Under the pieces are notes generated by a model. It made no database searches, was not told the origin of the DNA, and saw nothing but the letters and a program-made list of their open reading frames with translations. From Scybalomonas sp905214925 (GTDB lineage: Bacteria; Bacillota; Clostridia; Lachnospirales; Lachnospiraceae): 64,000 bases of DNA. Location: contig CAJMOB010000001.1 of the NCBI GenBank assembly GCA_905214925.1, forward strand, positions 1 through 64,000. Reading direction: 5' to 3'. A program made the translations under genes and the position numbers. Positions 52,881 to 61,821 of this stretch are shown in pieces (position 1 is the first letter of the stretch; each line of letters begins with the position of its first letter).

Positions 52881-52913
52881 AGGAGCTCAAGTCGTCCTTT
52901 TACTTGAGCTCCT
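52881..52913 (-). terminator. intrinsic terminator after pflA
   Basis: Perfect 12-bp stem aggagctcaagt / acttgagctcct. The preceding plus-strand ATCCTACCACATAAAAA is a half-site of the palindromic family. Confidence 0.88.
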
Positions 52914-53020
52914 AATATAAAAACATAGTCTCTTATTTATTTTTATTTTATTTTTTTAACACCTTTTTTGAAAGTACAAATTCTACTAATTATCAAATTA
53001 ACAAAAATGAACTTTCATGA

Positions 53021-53764
53021 TTAAGATTCCTTCTTATAGCTTTCTACTTCTAGAATCTCACAAGCATTTTCTATCCGTTCCTTCGATGGTGGTAAAATAC
53101 CTTCTAATGAATAAGGAATTCCTAACTGCTCCCATTTAAACGTTCCCATTGTATGATAAGGAAGAACTTCCACACGTTGTACATTGGTAAGTGTTTTTAA
53201 AAATGTAGCAAGAGTTTTTAAATCTTCATCATAATCGCTGCGCTCTGGAACAAGTACATGTCGAATCCAAACTGGTTTTCCTATCTCTGACAAGTACTTT
53301 GCCATATCAATAATATTTTCATTTTTAACTCCTGTAAGAATTCTATGCTTTTCTTGATCCATTTCTTTGATATCCAAAAGAATCAGCTCGGTTACTTCTA
53401 TTAATTCTTGAAATTTTCCAAAAAAGGGCTCTTCCCTTGTAAATGGATTGCCAGCCGTATCAAGTACTGTATGCACATTCTTTGCTTTTGCTTTCTTAAA
53501 AAATTCAATTAGAAAGTCGATTTGGAGCAAAGGTTCTCCACCACTAACGGTAATTCCACCTTTTTCTCCCCAATAACTTTTATATCTAAGTGCTTTTTCT
53601 AAAAGCTCATCGGCTGTATATTCTTGTCCTTCTGCCATCTTCCACGTATCAGGATTATGACAAAACTGACATCTCATATGACAACCTTGCATAAAAATGA
53701 CATATCGTACTCCTGGGCCATCCACCGAACCAAAACTTTCTAAAGAATGTACATACCCTTTCAT
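53021..53764 (-). CDS. pflA: pyruvate formate-lyase activating enzyme
   Basis: A 247-residue radical SAM enzyme with cluster motif CHMRCQFC (CxxxCxxC) near residue 30, followed by HNPDTW, VSGGEPLLQ and the SAM-binding TVLDTAGN. It abstracts hydrogen from the PflB glycine. Gap of 4 bp from pflB, so they are co-transcribed; a ribosome site AGGATG overlaps the pflB end. Confidence 0.95.
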   Translation of the reverse strand: MKGYVHSLESFGSVDGPGVRYVIFMQGCHMRCQFCHNPDTWKMAEGQEYTADELLEKALRYKSYWGEKGGITVSGGEPLLQIDFLIEFFKKAKAKNVHTVLDTAGNPFTREEPFFGKFQELIEVTELILLDIKEMDQEKHRILTGVKNENIIDMAKYLSEIGKPVWIRHVLVPERSDYDEDLKTLATFLKTLTNVQRVEVLPYHTMGTFKWEQLGIPYSLEGILPPSKERIENACEILEVESYKKES

Positions 53765-53768
53765 GGCT

Positions 53769-56021
53769 TTACATCCTATTGTGGCAAGTTCTAGAAATAA
53801 CGTCTAACTGTTGTTCTTTTGTTAAATCAATAAATTTCACTGCATATCCTGATACACGAATTGTAAAGTTGGCATATTCTTCTTTTTCAGGGTGTTCCAT
53901 AGCATCAATTAATTTTTCCACACCAAATACATTGACATTTAAGTGATGAGCCCCTTGATCAAAGTATCCATCCATAATCTGAACAAGATTGTTTTTCTGT
54001 TCTTCTTCATCATGACCAAGAGCACTTGGACTGATTGTCTGTGTATTAGAGATTCCATCTAATGCATATTCATATGGAAGTTTTGCTACAGAATTTAAGG
54101 ATGCTAATAAACCATTTTCTTCTGCTCCATAACTTGGATTTGCTCCTGGTGCCAATGGAGTTCCTGCTCTTCTTCCATCTGGCATATTTCCAGTTGCTTT
54201 TCCATATACAACATTGGATGTGATCGTAAGAATGGATGTGGTTGGCTCTGAATTTCTATAAGTATGTCTTTTCTTAATCTTTTCAAGGAATGTCTTTAAT
54301 AACCAAACAGCAATGTCATCTGCTCTATCATCATCATTTCCATATTTCGGGAATGTTCCTGTTGTCTCAAAGTCCATAATCATTCCATCTTCATCACGAA
54401 TTGGTTTTACTTTTGCATATTTAATTGCACTTAAAGAATCAACAACATGAGAAAAACCAGCAATACCAGTTGCAAATGTGCGTCTTACATCGGTATCGAT
54501 TAATGCCATCAATGCTGATTCATAGTAATATTTATCATGCATATAGTGGATTAAATTTAATGTATTCACATACAATCCAGCTAACCAGTCCATCATAATA
54601 TCAAACTTATGCATCACTTCATCATAGTCTAAGTATTCAGAAGTAATTGGAGCAATTTCTGGTCCTACTTGCTCTTTTGTCTTCATATCGCGTCCACCAG
54701 TCATAGAATAAAGAAGACATTTTGCAAGGTTTGCACGAGCTCCAAAGAACTGCATTTCTTTTCCAGTCTGTGTTGCAGATACACAACAGCAAATAGAATA
54801 ATCATCACCCCAAACTGGACGCATGACATCATCATTTTCATACTGAACAGAGCTTGTTCGAACAGAAATTACTGCTGCATATTTTTTGAAGTTTTCTGGT
54901 AAATGAGAAGAATATAAAACAGTCAGGTTTGGTTCTGGTGAAGGTCCCATATTTTCTAATGTGTGAAGGAAACGATAGTCAGTCTTTGTAACCATGTGAC
55001 GACCATCAACACCAATACCCGCTACCTCTAATGTTGCCCAAACTGGATCTCCTGAGAAAAGCTGATTATAAGATGGAATTCTTCCGAATTTCACCATACG
55101 GCATTTCATAACAAAATGATCGATTAATTCTTGTGCTTCTTCCTCTGTCAATGTTCCATTCTTTAAATCTCTTTCGATATAAATATCAAGGAATGTAGAA
55201 ATACGACCAACGCTCATAGCCGCTCCATTTTGTGTTTTAATGGCTGCTAAATATCCAAAGTATAACCATTGCACGGCTTCTTTTGCATTTTTTGCTGGAA
55301 GAGAAATATCATAACCATAGATCTTTCCAAGTTCTTTCATCTCTTTTAATGCACGAATCTGTTCTGCAATTTCTTCACGAAGACGAATCACTTCGTCAAA
55401 CATTGTTCCATCGCCACAATTTAATAAATCTTTTTGTTTCTCTTCAATTAAGAAGTCAATTCCATATAAGGCAATTCTTCTATAATCACCTACGATTCTA
55501 CCTCTACCATAAGTATCTGGAAGCCCTGTAATAATGTGATTATGTCTTGCTTTTAACATCTCAGGTGTATAAGCATCAAATACTGCTTGATTGTGTGTTT
55601 TATGATATTCTGTAAAAATCTTATGAAGTTCAGGATCTACCTCATATCCATAAGTATTACAAGCCTGTTCTGCTGTCCGAATACCACCAAAAGGCATAAA
55701 CGCTCTTTTTAAAGGCTTATCTGTCTGCAATCCTACTACTTGCTCTAAATCTTTCATTTCCTCTTTAATATAAGCGGCTGGATAAGCAGTAATTTTAGAA
55801 ACAACCTTTGTTTCCATATCAAGAACGCCACCTTTTGCACGTTCTTCTTTTTGGAGTTTTTGTAATTCTCCCCAAAGTTTATCGGTCGCTTCTGTTGGGC
55901 CAGCTAAAAATTCCTCATCTCCATTATATTGTGTATAGTTATGTTGAATGAAGTCACGCATATCAACTTCTGTTTTCCACTTTCTTCCTTCAAAACCTTT
56001 CCATGCTTCATATTGTGCCAT
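53769..56021 (-). CDS. pflB: formate C-acetyltransferase (pyruvate formate-lyase)
   Basis: A 750-residue glycyl-radical enzyme. It cleaves pyruvate with CoA to acetyl-CoA and formate under anaerobic conditions. The active-site cysteine pair lies in DYSICCCVSATQTGKEMQFF and the glycyl radical loop is NFTIRVSGYAVKFIDLT near the C-terminus. TNVVYGKATGNMPDGRRAGTPLAPGA is also typical. Start follows AAAGGTGG. The promoter is separated by about 120 nt with a dyad. Confidence 0.97.
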   Translation of the reverse strand: MAQYEAWKGFEGRKWKTEVDMRDFIQHNYTQYNGDEEFLAGPTEATDKLWGELQKLQKEERAKGGVLDMETKVVSKITAYPAAYIKEEMKDLEQVVGLQTDKPLKRAFMPFGGIRTAEQACNTYGYEVDPELHKIFTEYHKTHNQAVFDAYTPEMLKARHNHIITGLPDTYGRGRIVGDYRRIALYGIDFLIEEKQKDLLNCGDGTMFDEVIRLREEIAEQIRALKEMKELGKIYGYDISLPAKNAKEAVQWLYFGYLAAIKTQNGAAMSVGRISTFLDIYIERDLKNGTLTEEEAQELIDHFVMKCRMVKFGRIPSYNQLFSGDPVWATLEVAGIGVDGRHMVTKTDYRFLHTLENMGPSPEPNLTVLYSSHLPENFKKYAAVISVRTSSVQYENDDVMRPVWGDDYSICCCVSATQTGKEMQFFGARANLAKCLLYSMTGGRDMKTKEQVGPEIAPITSEYLDYDEVMHKFDIMMDWLAGLYVNTLNLIHYMHDKYYYESALMALIDTDVRRTFATGIAGFSHVVDSLSAIKYAKVKPIRDEDGMIMDFETTGTFPKYGNDDDRADDIAVWLLKTFLEKIKKRHTYRNSEPTTSILTITSNVVYGKATGNMPDGRRAGTPLAPGANPSYGAEENGLLASLNSVAKLPYEYALDGISNTQTISPSALGHDEEEQKNNLVQIMDGYFDQGAHHLNVNVFGVEKLIDAMEHPEKEEYANFTIRVSGYAVKFIDLTKEQQLDVISRTCHNRM

Positions 56022-56116
56022 TATAAAACCACCTTTCTAAAAAATCTAAATGTTTTATAAGTTATATTCCTAAATATAGCTATTGTTCTAACCGGAATGT
56101 GTTTTTCCATAATTTG

Positions 56117-56170
56117 GTTAGTTTTGGCTAACTCTTTCGTAATCATACCACCAAGCAAAATAAATAGCAA
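56117..56170 (-). promoter_or_regulatory. pflB promoter with dyad at transcription start
   Basis: Minus-strand TTGCTA (56170-56165), 17 bp, TATGAT (56147-56142). GTTAGccaaaaCTAAC (56132-56117) lies just downstream, around the expected start. A redox or growth-phase regulator could bind; identity unknown. Confidence 0.65.
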
Positions 56171-56326
56171 TGATTTTTTCTCTTGTTTTTATTTTTGTAC
56201 ATGAAAAAATTCATAAATAACATCGTGACAATGTCCCATCTACACTCTTTTTTCATCTAATTTTTTATTTCTAATCTATTATGCATTATTTTTCTAATTT
56301 AAGGAACTTCCTAATAATGAATAAAA

Positions 56327-56355
56327 ACCCAGTAAGAAAATACATCCTACTGGGT
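56327..56355 (-). terminator. intrinsic terminator of the glucan operon
   Basis: Stem acccagta / tactgggt with inner imperfect pairs and T-rich minus-strand tail, 146 bp beyond the GH16 stop. Confidence 0.82.
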
Positions 56356-56500
56356 CCATAAATTTAGATTTATAAATAAGTTACAAATAACTACTCTTTT
56401 TATTATTTTGCTTTTTCTAATAAACTCGAAAACCTACTTAACTTCCCAACTTTTTTAACTCACCTTCTTTATAGCTTCTTCATTTCTTGTAACCATTAAT

Positions 56501-58486
56501 CTATAATTTTTTAAATCCAATCTCACGCATTGCGAACTTTTGTTGCCACCTAGTACCAACTTCTAAAATAACTATCCTAATTTTATTCGTCTTTTTGCTC
56601 TCAAATGTCACGCTTTGTTTTTCTATCTCTTCTTGCTCCGTTTTCCAGCCAATTTCAAACACTTCTTCATTATTAGCAGAAGGATTGTTTATTGCTTCCC
56701 ATCGTTGCATCTGTTCATTCCACACTTGTAATTTTACTTTATGAATTCCTTGAGAAGCCCCAAAATTGGTATAAAAATCTACTCCTCTTATTTCCACTTC
56801 TTTTTGAAAATCATAGGTGATAGCTACTTTTCCTTCTTTCATATTTTTTACTGTTGTTGCATCTGCCACAAACTCTCCACTTTTTCCGCTATCACTGCTA
56901 TCTCCATCAAACAACAATTCTAAAGCATGATTGCTCTTTTCTACTAGACCTTCAGAAGAATAAGGAATAAAAACAGGATGAATTGTCATCGTCGTCTTTT
57001 GATGAACCGATGGTACATCTCCAACTTTTATCACTTCATGACCTGCTTTTAATTGTGCGATCTCTTCTTGTGTAATCTCTTCCCAAAATACAGGTTCTTG
57101 TGTTTCTATTCCATCATTCCATGTCACATGGACATAGGATTTTGTTCCCATCAGATTTTTTTCTGTATAAACACCTGTTTCTGTCTGATAAGTTTTCAAT
57201 TTCACTTCATTTTGAGGAATTCTAACATCTTCTGAACGGATATTTGTCACTTTTAATTCGGACTTTGGAAGCGCTTTTTGCCCTTGTGGCAGTTTTTTAT
57301 ACACTCTTACATAGTCAATATCCATCGTATTCGGATATGGCATCCATTCCCAATTTCCTGTCCATGCCCCTTGCTGCCGTTTTTCATAAAGCGAAATCAA
57401 TTGGATCATTGGATATTTAATATTCACATTCACTTCTGTATACTTTTCTCCATCCACATAGAAAATAATTTTATCTGGATAGTTTCCTGCTCCCGTTCCT
57501 TGTTGCCAATCAAACCCATACACATGATATTCATTATTAAAGTCTTTATTTGCAAACGTTTTGGCTACCGGTCTCCCATTAAAGACATTGCTATCATTCC
57601 ATTCATGAACGGCTGGAGGTACTGTTTTATCATTCCTTCCAAGGACTTCAAAAATATCAATTTCTGCGCTTTCTTCTGGAACATCTTCAAATCCTAATAA
57701 CCACCATGCACTATGACGAGCCGAACCAGATTGTCCCTTCATACGCATCTCATAGTATCCATACTGGTTAATATGTGTCAGTTGTGTATCCTCTGGATTT
57801 CTTACAATATTGTTTCGATTCCAATTATGAAGTCCATTTCTTTGTCCTGTTGTAAATCCACTAATTACCGTTGCCCCATCAAACTCAGGACACCAAGGTT
57901 TTGTTTCCTCATTAATTTGCAAACTCATAATTCCATCTTCCATTTTTCTTCCTTGTGTTTCTTCAAAGGTGGTGCTCCAAGAAGATAAGTAGCGATCCAC
58001 CCATTTTGTAGTATCCAACTCAGAACCATCGAACTCTTCATCAAAAATCAAACGATATCCTTCCTTTTCTTTCTCATTTGCTGGTGTATGATGTCCAAAT
58101 CTTGCCTGCAATACGAACTGATTTCCAAGCTTTTCACGCACATCACTCGGGATCTTTGAAAGATTTAAAGGGAAAATTCCCTCATATTTTGTTTCTTGAC
58201 CACTCACACCCCAATACCAACCTAAAAAGTCGTATCCTTCCTTTATGGGGTTAGCAGGAACTTCCTCTTTTTGAATTGTATCAGAAAAAGTTCTTTTTAG
58301 CACACTTACTTCTTTCCCATCTACTTGAAACTTTACATCAATTTCTTTTTCATTTGTATCGTTTGTCATTGGTTCTTTCGTATCCTCTGTTTGTATTCTC
58401 GTTTCCCCAAATACATAATATCCACTTGGAACTGCTATTGCCATAGCAGTCGCCATACAGAATGCTACTAACCCTTTTTTTCTCAT
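56501..58486 (-). CDS. secreted GH16 beta-glucanase (laminarinase-like), multidomain
   Basis: A 661-residue extracellular protein. Signal peptide 1-27; then a Listeria-Bacteroides-type repeat (residues about 48-130, NPIKEGYDFLGWYWG); the GH16 jelly-roll from about 145, with catalytic EIDIFE (E275, D277, E280), consistent with endo-beta-1,3(4)-glucanase; a bacterial Ig-like (Big_4) domain about 420-500; and a C-terminal F5/8-type C discoidin/CBM32-like domain about 520-660. No LPXTG or S-layer motif is seen. Last gene of an operon with an ABC importer, suggesting glucan degradation and uptake. Confidence 0.9.
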   Translation of the reverse strand: MRKKGLVAFCMATAMAIAVPSGYYVFGETRIQTEDTKEPMTNDTNEKEIDVKFQVDGKEVSVLKRTFSDTIQKEEVPANPIKEGYDFLGWYWGVSGQETKYEGIFPLNLSKIPSDVREKLGNQFVLQARFGHHTPANEKEKEGYRLIFDEEFDGSELDTTKWVDRYLSSWSTTFEETQGRKMEDGIMSLQINEETKPWCPEFDGATVISGFTTGQRNGLHNWNRNNIVRNPEDTQLTHINQYGYYEMRMKGQSGSARHSAWWLLGFEDVPEESAEIDIFEVLGRNDKTVPPAVHEWNDSNVFNGRPVAKTFANKDFNNEYHVYGFDWQQGTGAGNYPDKIIFYVDGEKYTEVNVNIKYPMIQLISLYEKRQQGAWTGNWEWMPYPNTMDIDYVRVYKKLPQGQKALPKSELKVTNIRSEDVRIPQNEVKLKTYQTETGVYTEKNLMGTKSYVHVTWNDGIETQEPVFWEEITQEEIAQLKAGHEVIKVGDVPSVHQKTTMTIHPVFIPYSSEGLVEKSNHALELLFDGDSSDSGKSGEFVADATTVKNMKEGKVAITYDFQKEVEIRGVDFYTNFGASQGIHKVKLQVWNEQMQRWEAINNPSANNEEVFEIGWKTEQEEIEKQSVTFESKKTNKIRIVILEVGTRWQQKFAMREIGFKKL

Positions 58487-58505
58487 TTTATGCCTCCTTA
58501 TACTT

Positions 58506-59339
58506 TCAACCTTTTACTGCACCTGCTACTACACCCTCAATAATTTGTTTTTGCATAATCAAGTAGAAAATAACTAATGGTAATGTTGTCATAACAAGCA
58601 TTGGGAAAAAGGACGTCCAATCAGTAGAAAACGGTCCTACATTTTTATAAACTTGTTGAAGCAATACCTGCTTTTCTGGTGATTGCAAAAATAATAATGG
58701 TGTCATAAAATCGTTCCAAATCGCTAGAGTATCCAAAATTGCAACTGTTGATACAATTGGTTTTAGAAGTGGAAAAATAATTCTCCAATAACATTGGAAA
58801 GTACCACATCCATCAATTAATGCTGCTTCTTCCATTTCAATTGGAACAATATTAATAAAACCTCGCATCAAGAAAATAGAAAGAGGAAGATTAATACAAA
58901 ATACATCCACTAAAATAACACCCATATGCGTATTCATTAAGTTTATACCAGAAATAATTTTATATAATGGAATAATAGAGATTTGGAATGGAATAATCAA
59001 ACCTACCAAAAACACAGAATACATAAATTTAAAAATTTTTTTCTTACTTCTTGCAACAACATAAGCCGCCATTGATGCAAAAACAACTAATAATACAACA
59101 GAACATATTGTAATAATTAAGTTATTTTTTAGCGCCGGCCCATAATTCATCGCTTTGATAGCTTTTATGTAGTTATCAAATGTAAAATGAATAGGAAATC
59201 CTAATGGACTTGCTACTGCCTCCGCTGGGGTTTTAAATGTTGTAACTAATAGATAATAAATTGGAAGTAACATAATGAGCGTCACTGCCAGCAAAAAAAT
59301 TCCATATCCTCCACGTTTAAATAGATTCTTTTTCTTCAT
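58506..59339 (-). CDS. sugar ABC transporter permease, MalG type
   Basis: About 277 residues with six helices. The EAA loop is EEAALIDGCGTFQCYWRIIF, and the C-terminus AGAVKG is typical of MalG permeases. The ATG at 59339 overlaps the MalF-type stop by 4 bp (ATGA) and has AAGGAG upstream. Works with the MalF partner; the ATPase is not in this operon, so a shared MsmX-type subunit encoded elsewhere is expected. Confidence 0.92.
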   Translation of the reverse strand: MKKKNLFKRGGYGIFLLAVTLIMLLPIYYLLVTTFKTPAEAVASPLGFPIHFTFDNYIKAIKAMNYGPALKNNLIITICSVVLLVVFASMAAYVVARSKKKIFKFMYSVFLVGLIIPFQISIIPLYKIISGINLMNTHMGVILVDVFCINLPLSIFLMRGFINIVPIEMEEAALIDGCGTFQCYWRIIFPLLKPIVSTVAILDTLAIWNDFMTPLLFLQSPEKQVLLQQVYKNVGPFSTDWTSFFPMLVMTTLPLVIFYLIMQKQIIEGVVAGAVKG

Positions 59340-60220
59340 GTCTGAATCGCTCCTTCCCATTTATTTAAGAAAAACGTAACTACTTTTGAGAACACAAATA
59401 CAACAACAAAGAAAACAACGGCAAATGCGCAAGCATAAGCAGTTCTTCCACTATTAAATCCCTCTCGAATTAAAGTAGTCATAATCGTCTCTGTTGCATA
59501 CCCGGGACCACCTTTTGTCATAACAAAAACGGCATCAAACATTTTCATACCACCAATTAAACTCATTAACACATTGAATGATGTAGCTGGATATAAAAGG
59601 GGAAGTGTCACCCTAAAAAACTTTTGAATTGCTGTTGCCCCATCAATATCTGCAGCTTCATAAAGAGAATCATCAATACTCTTTAAGTTGGCAATGTAGA
59701 TTACCATAGACCACCCTGTCCATTGCCATACTTGGGTTGCCAATACAGAATACAATGCAATATGACTATTCCCTAGCCAGTTGACAGGTTTTCCTCCAAA
59801 AAATTGAATGATACTATTTAACAATCCTCCATCTGCTGATGTCATAATATATTGGAACAAATATCCCACCACCATAATACTTAAAACAGCTGGAAGGAAA
59901 GTAATCGCCTTTACAAACTTGGCTCCTTTTGTTTTTTTATTTAACAAAACCGCAAGTACAATTGCTAAGGCATTTTGAATGATTGTGATCAAAATAGCAT
60001 AAACAACAGAGTGCTGAATTGCAGCAACCGTCTTTACATCTGAAAATAGCTTTTGGAAATTTCTTAGTCCAATAAATGTGATCTCTTGGCTATATACAGA
60101 CCAGTTTGTCACACTATACATAAAACTCATAATGGTTGGAACGATAAATAATACGATAAATCCAACAAAAGCAGGAAGTATCATAAAAAAATACACTAGA
60201 TTTTTTCTTTTATTATTCAT
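59336..60220 (-). CDS. sugar ABC transporter permease, MalF type
   Basis: About 294 residues with six helices. The EAA loop is EAADIDGATAIQKFFRVTLP, and MTKGGPGYATETIM follows, both standard for MalF-like permeases. Start at 60220 with GGGAG upstream. Between it and the binding-protein gene lies a hairpin (60306-60343). Substrate is likely a beta-gluco-oligosaccharide, inferred from GH16. Confidence 0.92.
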   Translation of the reverse strand: MNNKRKNLVYFFMILPAFVGFIVLFIVPTIMSFMYSVTNWSVYSQEITFIGLRNFQKLFSDVKTVAAIQHSVVYAILITIIQNALAIVLAVLLNKKTKGAKFVKAITFLPAVLSIMVVGYLFQYIMTSADGGLLNSIIQFFGGKPVNWLGNSHIALYSVLATQVWQWTGWSMVIYIANLKSIDDSLYEAADIDGATAIQKFFRVTLPLLYPATSFNVLMSLIGGMKMFDAVFVMTKGGPGYATETIMTTLIREGFNSGRTAYACAFAVVFFVVVFVFSKVVTFFLNKWEGAIQT

Positions 60221-60305
60221 ATTTCTCCCGTCTTTCTTCAACTTCGTCTTGTTTTCTTCTTTTGCTACTTAATTGTTAGAAAAATTTCTTCCTATAAATG
60301 ATAGG

Positions 60306-60343
60306 AAAAATGGTATGCCTAGACTTCAAGACATCCCATTTTC
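60306..60343 (-). terminator. hairpin between binding-protein and permease genes
   Basis: Imperfect stem aaaatggtatg / catcccatttt with T-rich minus-strand tail, plus a second TTCCTAT/ATAGGAA dyad next to it (60290-60310). Likely partial terminator or mRNA-stabilising stem, giving more binding protein than permease. Confidence 0.65.
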
Positions 60344-60356
60344 TATACAGGATCTT

Positions 60357-61661
60357 TTACCCTAATGTTTCTAACAAGTCTTTATTTGTTGTATCAGCAT
60401 CTTTTAATGCTTGCTCTACAGTTTTTGTCCCTGCTAAAACTTCTTGCAAAGATTTTCCATATGCTTCTGTTACCGCATTTCCATTTGTCCACACCGCTGT
60501 CCAAGGTGCATATACATGACCTGCCTTAAAGGCTTCTTCACATTCTGTATAAATATCACCTAAATCAACCTCGACACCTTCCACAAAAGAACTTCCTGCA
60601 TTATCTTTTACAAGTGCTTGCTGTGCTTCTTCTGTTGCTGTTAGCTCTAATACCTTTAATGCTTCTTCCACATGTTCTGATTTCGCATTAATACCAAAGG
60701 CAGAACCTGGACCTCCCACTAACCATCCTGGTTTATCTGCACTCTTGCCTGGGATTGGGAACATTCCAAAGTCAAGATCTGGATTTTTTTCTTTGATTGT
60801 ATCCACTGCCCATGGTCCACATTCCCACATTGCTGCTTTTTCTGTTGCAAATTCATCCAATGCTTGATCATAGCTTAGCCCTAACATATCTTGTGTCAAA
60901 TATCCTGACTCGATAAGCTTATACCATTCTTGTACCGCTGGTAACCAAGATTCTGCTAAAGAAGATTCTCCTTCATTAAACTTTTCATCAAATGTTTTAT
61001 TTGCTTCATAAGAATAAAATTCATTATTAACAAGTGCAATACTCTGCTTCATCATCGGCTCATAGGACTGCGCTCCCATTGTCTGCGCTTTTATACCTTT
61101 ATCTTGAAGCTTTTTATGTACTGCTAAAAATTCATCCCATGTCTTTGGAACTTCAATCCCATTATCTGCAAACATTTTCTTATTATAGAAAATTCCTTCA
61201 TACCATGATTGTAATGGTGTTGCATAAACTTTTCCATTAACCGTATATGGTTGAAGTCCTGAATCGGTATATTTACTGATAAATTCTTGATCCGATAAAT
61301 CCAATAAATAATTTGCATTTGCAAGAAGTCTTGTCTGTCCTCCAAGTTCTATGATATCTGGCCCTTCTCCTGCCTGCAATTGAGAGTTCAATACATTATC
61401 AAAGTTATCTTGTGCTACAAATTCAAATTCAATTTCAATATTTGGCAATTTTTCATCCAAATATTTTAAATACGTTGCTCGAATCGATTGTGCATTGTAT
61501 CCCATCATCCTTAACTTAACAACACCTCCATCCTCCTTTGCAGTGTCCTTTTCCTTTGAATTACTGTTACCACATCCTGCTAAACTTCCAACGATCATAC
61601 AACTACATAACAGGCTTGCAATCGCTTTTTTTGTAAAATTTTTTCTCATATTTTTCCTCAT
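60357..61661 (-). CDS. sugar-binding lipoprotein of ABC transporter
   Basis: A 434-residue extracellular solute-binding protein. Signal peptide with lipobox SLAGC near residue 29; mature part follows the family-1 pattern (NVLNSQLQAGEGPDIIELGG, VNGKVYATPLQSWYEGIFYNKK, KAAMWECGPWAV, GWLVGGPGSAFGINAKSEH). GGAGG lies before the ATG. Delivers sugars to the two permeases. First gene of the operon. Confidence 0.93.
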   Translation of the reverse strand: MRKNMRKNFTKKAIASLLCSCMIVGSLAGCGNSNSKEKDTAKEDGGVVKLRMMGYNAQSIRATYLKYLDEKLPNIEIEFEFVAQDNFDNVLNSQLQAGEGPDIIELGGQTRLLANANYLLDLSDQEFISKYTDSGLQPYTVNGKVYATPLQSWYEGIFYNKKMFADNGIEVPKTWDEFLAVHKKLQDKGIKAQTMGAQSYEPMMKQSIALVNNEFYSYEANKTFDEKFNEGESSLAESWLPAVQEWYKLIESGYLTQDMLGLSYDQALDEFATEKAAMWECGPWAVDTIKEKNPDLDFGMFPIPGKSADKPGWLVGGPGSAFGINAKSEHVEEALKVLELTATEEAQQALVKDNAGSSFVEGVEVDLGDIYTECEEAFKAGHVYAPWTAVWTNGNAVTEAYGKSLQEVLAGTKTVEQALKDADTTNKDLLETLG

Positions 61662-61700
61662 ATTCTTCCTCCGTTCTTGTTGGTTTTTTATGATACACTT

Positions 61701-61729
61701 ATTATATCTTCTTCTTTCTTATAGATAAA
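61701..61729 (-). promoter_or_regulatory. possible promoter of sugar ABC operon
   Basis: Minus-strand -10 TATAAT (61706-61701) is good; the -35 TTTATC (61729-61724) at 17 bp is poor, which fits activator-dependent transcription. Confidence 0.4.
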
Positions 61730-61759
61730 TTAACAATCTTCTTATCTTATAAAAAAAAA

Positions 61760-61790
61760 TTACTGTATCATATCAAATACGATACAGTAA
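61760..61790 (-). terminator. intrinsic terminator after GH31 gene
   Basis: Perfect 10-bp stem ttactgtatc / gatacagtaa, extended by AT pairs, with a run of T on the minus strand. Confidence 0.88.
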
Positions 61791-61821
61791 CTTTTTCTAT
61801 GTCATAAAATATATAATAATA

